Positions 47,501-53,500 of a DNA stretch of 64,000 nt are shown here, piece by piece. Below the pieces are notes generated by a model, which made no database searches, was not told the DNA's origin, and saw only the letters and a list, made by a program, of their open reading frames with translations. Origin of the DNA: Bugula neritina (taxonomy: Eukaryota > Bryozoa > Gymnolaemata > Cheilostomatida > Bugulidae); assembly GCA_964035545.1 (NCBI GenBank), contig OZ037766.1:16996222-17060221 (forward strand), written 5' to 3'. How positions within the stretch are numbered: position 1 is the stretch's first letter; each line of letters begins with the position of its first letter. The position numbers and the translations under genes are program-made.

Positions 47501-50500
47501 AAGGAAATTCTTGGCTTATTGCGAAAATTTGAAGTAAAGACACTCTTTCAACGTTTAACCACCAAATTTTCAAATCGTTGCTCGAAGCTACAACTGTTTG
47601 AAACTGGTAAGAAACTATGAAAGAGAGTCCTGTGACCCAAGTTTAATTTTTTGACTCTCACTATGTGACAGATATCTGTGTTTAGATTTTTGTTTATATA
47701 AAGAATACCTGCATTTAGATTGTTGATTCTGTGACGTGAACTTAAACTTTTGTCCTCTGTTTTTTGCTGAATTAGTAAGCGTCTAGTTTCGGTAGCAGTT
47801 TTTAATGTACAAGTATATGTAAGTATATGATACAGTAAATACATGAATGGCAAAGTTGGTCACTGAAAACTCAAGCCCTTTATGTAGGTGCTGTAGCAGG
47901 GGCCACTGAAGTATTTATTGAAGAAGAAACGTGTAAACTCGCCATATATGCTAACTCTCCACAAGATATTCAAAGGTGTAAACAGGACTTAGACACTAAA
48001 CTGGACAAAGCTATGGCTACTATTATTTGGAAGGATAAGCCAGGATATGCTGTTGACAGAGAGTTCATAGTTCAGCTAACTCAGAACCAGGTAGGTGAAG
48101 GGGTCTCGCCCTTCATGATACATAACTTGTTTCTGAATATATACTTTGAGTGTTTAACACTAATCTTCTGTTGTACTAGATTAGTAGAATGAAGTCTGAG
48201 GCTGATAATCTACACGTAAACCTGACTGTGGATAAAACAACTGCAAATATCAAAATCTATGGACGGCAAACAGAGGTTTTCAAAATGGCTGAAGTTGTAT
48301 CTGCACAACTCATGAATATAGAGAAGGGTGTGTTTGAAAAAAAGGAGGAGGAGCTAATGGCTTTGGTCCGGCAATGGCAGTATGAAGAAGATGAAGGCCA
48401 TTGGGCAAAGTTTGATTCATCTATAAACAAGGTAACTAATAGTTGAATGTTGAATAGTGTATATTCGGGTTGAAAGGTCACCTTGGTCACCTTTCACCGC
48501 CATGATTCTACGCAGGAGGCGGGTTTCTGCTTGGTACCAAGTTCGACCAGACTCCTCCATCAAACTCAATTTTCAGCGTACGTACCATATAGATCAAGTC
48601 ATCTAAGGTCTGAGTTTATTGTGTCACACCATTTTCGCTTTGGTATACCCCTAGGTCGAACTCCTTCAACTGTCATCTCTGACACTCTCGCGATGTCCTC
48701 ACTTTTTCTTTATCTAACATGCTCATAACACTGCACTCGTCTCTTCCTCATCAGGTATTTAACCGGCATCACTCTGGCCTCTGCTGTTATTTTTTCATTT
48801 GTCTTATGGTCCTCTAAACTTATATTCAAGCAGTATCTCAATAAGCGCATCTCACAGGATGACATTTCATCTGCCAGAGACTTTGTGATAGGCTGTGTTT
48901 CATTTTCATATAGCAGGGCTAGTTTGATATAAATCAGCATTTTCAGTGTTGTAGGCATTTTATTGATGCAAAGCACACCAGTTAGTTCTCTCCACTTATT
49001 CCAAGCTTTGGATATTCTTAGCTCAACCTCCCTGTGGCAGCCTCCATCTTTGTAGATTGTTGTGCCTAAATACTTGAACTGGGAATATTCAGGCAGATTT
49101 TACACTTTTTGACTGCCATCCATCTTCATCCTGATGTTTTCTTGATCTCCAACTGCTGGCAAATGCTCTGTTTTCTTTCGGCTTATCTTCAATTCAGCTG
49201 TCTTTATCTTCTCTCTTCAGATCTCTAACTTTATTTCTAGTCTTTCCTTATCACTATCACAAAGGATCAGATCACCAGCAAATAGCATTGCCCATTATTA
49301 TAATGAATAGCAGCGGGCTTAATGCCGATATCTGATGCAATCCAACTTCAATTTGGATTTTGTCTGTTTGTCTTTATACCCTGGTAGTTTCCACAGACTA
49401 GAGGGTCACCTTTCTGCTTATAAATTGGTGTTATTGTGCTCTCTCTCCAGTCTGGTGGTATCCTTTCAGAGACAATTTTGTTTAAACATGCTGTCATCCA
49501 GGTGTTTCCTCTCTTTTTTAGCAGCTTTATGGTGTCAACTAGTAGCTGGTCTGGCCCTGTGGCTTTGTTGGTTCTCATCTTTCCTATTTGGGTGTTGATT
49601 TTGCCTTCATGGTTTTTTGGTATTGGCCCTTGCACGGGAACTGTTTGGGGGGGGGCAGTTCCTCCCTATGGTTCTCATTATTTAGTTAACCATTAAAATA
49701 CTTTTTTCATCTTTTTTTGATTTGCTCACCTTCACACAGAATCTTTTCATCTATGTCCTTGACAAAAGGTATTCTGTCAATATCCCTAGATCTCCGATGT
49801 CGGGTTCTAGCTAGGCGGTGGATGATTTTTGGTCCACTCTTCTCTAACACATCATATAAGTTTTCTGATACTGTGAAGAGGAAGCTACAGCTGTTAACAA
49901 CATATTATTGTCTATACCTCACATCGAGTCAAAATAAAGAAATCGAGAAGGTAACTCCCAAATAGGAAGATATGTAAAATCAAGATCGATATATGTAAAT
50001 GTAGGAGTTGTACTACTATGTGCCATTAAAAGAAAACTTGCCTTCTCATGATAAAAAGTCAAGAAAAATAAGAACCACTGCTCGAACAAGTCAGTTGTTG
50101 GAGTGGTTTTGAGACTGATAGATATAATTGTTGTTTTTGGCGCTATCGCCATCTTCCGGATTTCTAAGATTATTATATTTTGCAATTAGCCCTTAGCCGT
50201 TATAATATTATACTTACTAAAAGAAAATTCTACATTTTTTTTATTACTGTTAGTTTTATCGTTCTGTCTTTTTGCCTGAATCAACTGCGCAGTTAATTTT
50301 TGGTGTTACAATAATATATTAATATAGTGCATATTATTCAATTTGTTCACATTCAATTGTATATTATTATTAATTTCTCTCTTTGTTTGTGATTACATCA
50401 ATATGTGTACAAAACGTAACCAATTCTAGTATCTCAATTGTTAGTAGAAAGTAAGTCGGATATTTGTCTCAAAGTTATTAAAAAGTAATTCCTGTGTTGA

Positions 50501-53500
50501 TACCCATCTGATCTTAAAATAGTAACAGTTTTATATAACATAAAAATCTGACATTTACATTCGCATAACCACAGCTGAACAGTAGTAGACCATAATATTT
50601 TTAGTCTCACTGAACACTTCCCTTTATCATACTCCGACATAATAGTTATAATAGATATTAATATAGAGATTTGAACTCTACTACTCAGTTCCACTACCAG
50701 ATCCAACACCGCGGCTACAAACAGACATCTTAACATTGGCTTTGCTTTGCGCTACTCTACATGAGCACGTCATCATTGCATCTAAAAGAACGTTATGATA
50801 GTTGAGTGGGCCTAAGTGACAACTATAACAATAATTGACTCTTCAACTGCTTATTTTGCTACATGGCTACCTTTTCCTTGCTTTTCTTGTTCAGGCTAGT
50901 GTATCGTTCTCTTGTTTCTTCTTTGTTATCTTCACTTGCTCTTTTTCATTTATTCCATGCATCTCTCTTCTCTTTCACTGCTGACTGTACTTCTTCATTC
51001 ACCACCATAACTCTGTCTCTAGGTACTTTCCTGCCACTGACTCTCCGAGAATCTTTTTAGCTGCCTCTATAACCATTGGATAGGTTTCTACCCACTGCAA
51101 TCGTTCCTCAGTATAGATTCCATCTAGCTTTTCACTCAGTTTCTCTAAGAGTTTTTTCCCTTCCAGCCTTCTGAGTTTCCACCAGCTAATCTTGCTTTTC
51201 TTTTTTCTGGATCTTCTCTTATTCTTCTTGGCTAAAATTTCAACCACCAGAAGCTGATGCTGTGACGCTACAGATTTCCCCTGGATCACTTTACCATCCT
51301 TGATCTTGCTAATGCTTTCTCTTCTAATCCTGATGTAGTCAATCACAATTTGATTTGGTCCCCTCTTGAAAGTGTAGGTTTGGGTATCACTTTTAGTGAA
51401 GAATGTGTTCACCAGTGCCAGGTCGCACTCCCTAGCATAGTTCAAAATCCCCTCTTTCTCTTCATTGATGTTTCCATGTGTCTTGCCACCATTCCATTTT
51501 TTAAAACCATCTCTCTCTACTTCATTGAGGTCTCCGGCAACAATCAGTTTCTCTGATGTGGACATACTGTCCGATGTTGCCCTGAGTTGCATCCAGAATC
51601 TTTCATTTTCTACTTTATATCCTTGTGCCGCTTAGGCTGGCACAATGTTATAGGTTCCCCAAGGCATCACTAGCTCCATGCTTATTAATTTATCTGATTT
51701 CCTCTCTACTCCAACAGCCTTGTTCTGCCATTCCTCTTTCATGCAAATAGCAACTCCAATTTTTTGGTCTTCTTCCTCCACTGTAGTAAAGGTTAATGCC
51801 TTCACCTACGTTTCTTGCTTTTCCTCCAGATTTTCCACTTGTCTATTTTGTTTATTGCAGGCATAGTATGCCAATGTTTCATCTCACCATTAAAATGGCA
51901 ATCTCTTGACTCTTAGCAGTCAGCGTACCAATGTTTAGGGTCGCTGTTCTGATTTTTTGTGGCCTTGCTCGCATACTTCTCACAGGCTCAACAGGGCAAT
52001 CTAACCTCTGCGAATCGCTTAACACGGGGGATGTCTTAGCATGGTCTGGTATCTGTTGACTTTCAAACATATTTGTTTGAGGTTGTGGTGTTTTACCGAC
52101 TGGATGTTTTTCCTGTCTCCGAACCCGCTGTCTTTATCTGGTCTTGGGGCCGGCTGAGTTTTACACCTATATACTTGGGTTAAAAGCTTGAGTACAAAGT
52201 ATAAGAATTCTCAGTTCATCAGTGTATTAGTTTGTGTTTTTATTAAACAGGCATTGGAAGACACATACCTAAAGAATGCTACCGCTTTTTACTCGTATGA
52301 GACATCAGATGGTGCAAAGGTTCAAGTTGACATTGGTGCAATGAAGTTACAATGTGGCGGTACAGAAATGAATGTTAGACGGTTGGATCTTAGCAAACCT
52401 CAAAGTAAATACTTCTACTTAGTGAAATGTGTCTGAATTATAATTTCTACAACTAATACATGAATACACTTGAACATCGCTGCACTTTCTGTGTGTTGTG
52501 TCATTTCCTTCAGTACTTCCTGTGCCGATTGCCTAACGAGTTTTTCAATATTGTCATGTATTTTGTTTATGTATCACTTTTATTATTTGTGTATGGTCTT
52601 CCTTTGGTTTCAACTTCTATGTGTAGGTGGCATTTAATTTTAGATTGTCATTACCTCTTTGTTGCATTTTGAACATCATAATCTAACCAGTCTGATGCTT
52701 TACTCGGAACTAGCAGCTTTCTCTATTTCAGTTGGTCATCTTATACCTTGTTATGATCAGCTAAAATTGTAGTATTCTTACATTTGCTATTAGCGTATTT
52801 TTATGTATTTTTATCTGCTATTGTTGAGCCACATGAAGCGGATTTTTGTACTGACAGCTAGCAAAACCGTTGCACAAGCAGAAATTCCAGATGTTTTTTG
52901 TGGGTTTCATGCAGTCAAAATGCTAAAATACATTGAAACTTTTTTGTGGTGGTGCTCATTATTTATACAGTTTTACGTTTTTATTCTAACTAGCTGTACA
53001 TTATTAAAAATAGGGATTGAGATTTTCAAATGAAATAGTTTATAACAGGACAGTTGAACTATTGTCAAATACAATTGGTCACTCAAGCTTTGTTTTGTAG
53101 AGCTAGTAGCTTCAGCAACAAGCTTTTATCAATATGGTTTTGCATGAGACATTCTGCTGAATGTAGCCCAAGATTTAATACTTTAGGTTCTTTCACCAGC
53201 TTTTCAACTTTATGTCTACTCACTCGACAAACCTGAAACATATTTTGTATAATTTTGCTTTTTTTTATAAACGCCTGCCTTCATTTCTTCTTCGTGTGTT
53301 GGGTAATGTGGACTATGTACCCACCTGTATTAGACCATCTATATTTCTAAAATGTAAAAGGATGTTGTCTAAAAAGATATTATCTGAAGAAATGTTGTCT
53401 GAAAGGACTGTGTCTAAAAGGATTTTGTGTGAAGGGATGTTTTCTGAAGGAACATTGTCTCTACCGCTCTTCCAGTATCCATCATATTATTTTGCCCTAC

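Larger units (their letters stand above)
43471..47606 (+). other. Macrodomain 4 (exons 31-34)
   Basis: Exon 31 has [20 protein letters not shown], exon 32 [15 protein letters not shown], exon 33 [10 protein letters not shown]. The first loop is shortened ([14 protein letters not shown]) and the conserved glycines are reduced, so ligand binding is doubtful. The 43603-46305 intron inside it carries MITE-like repeats and a Gypsy fragment. Confidence 0.85.
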
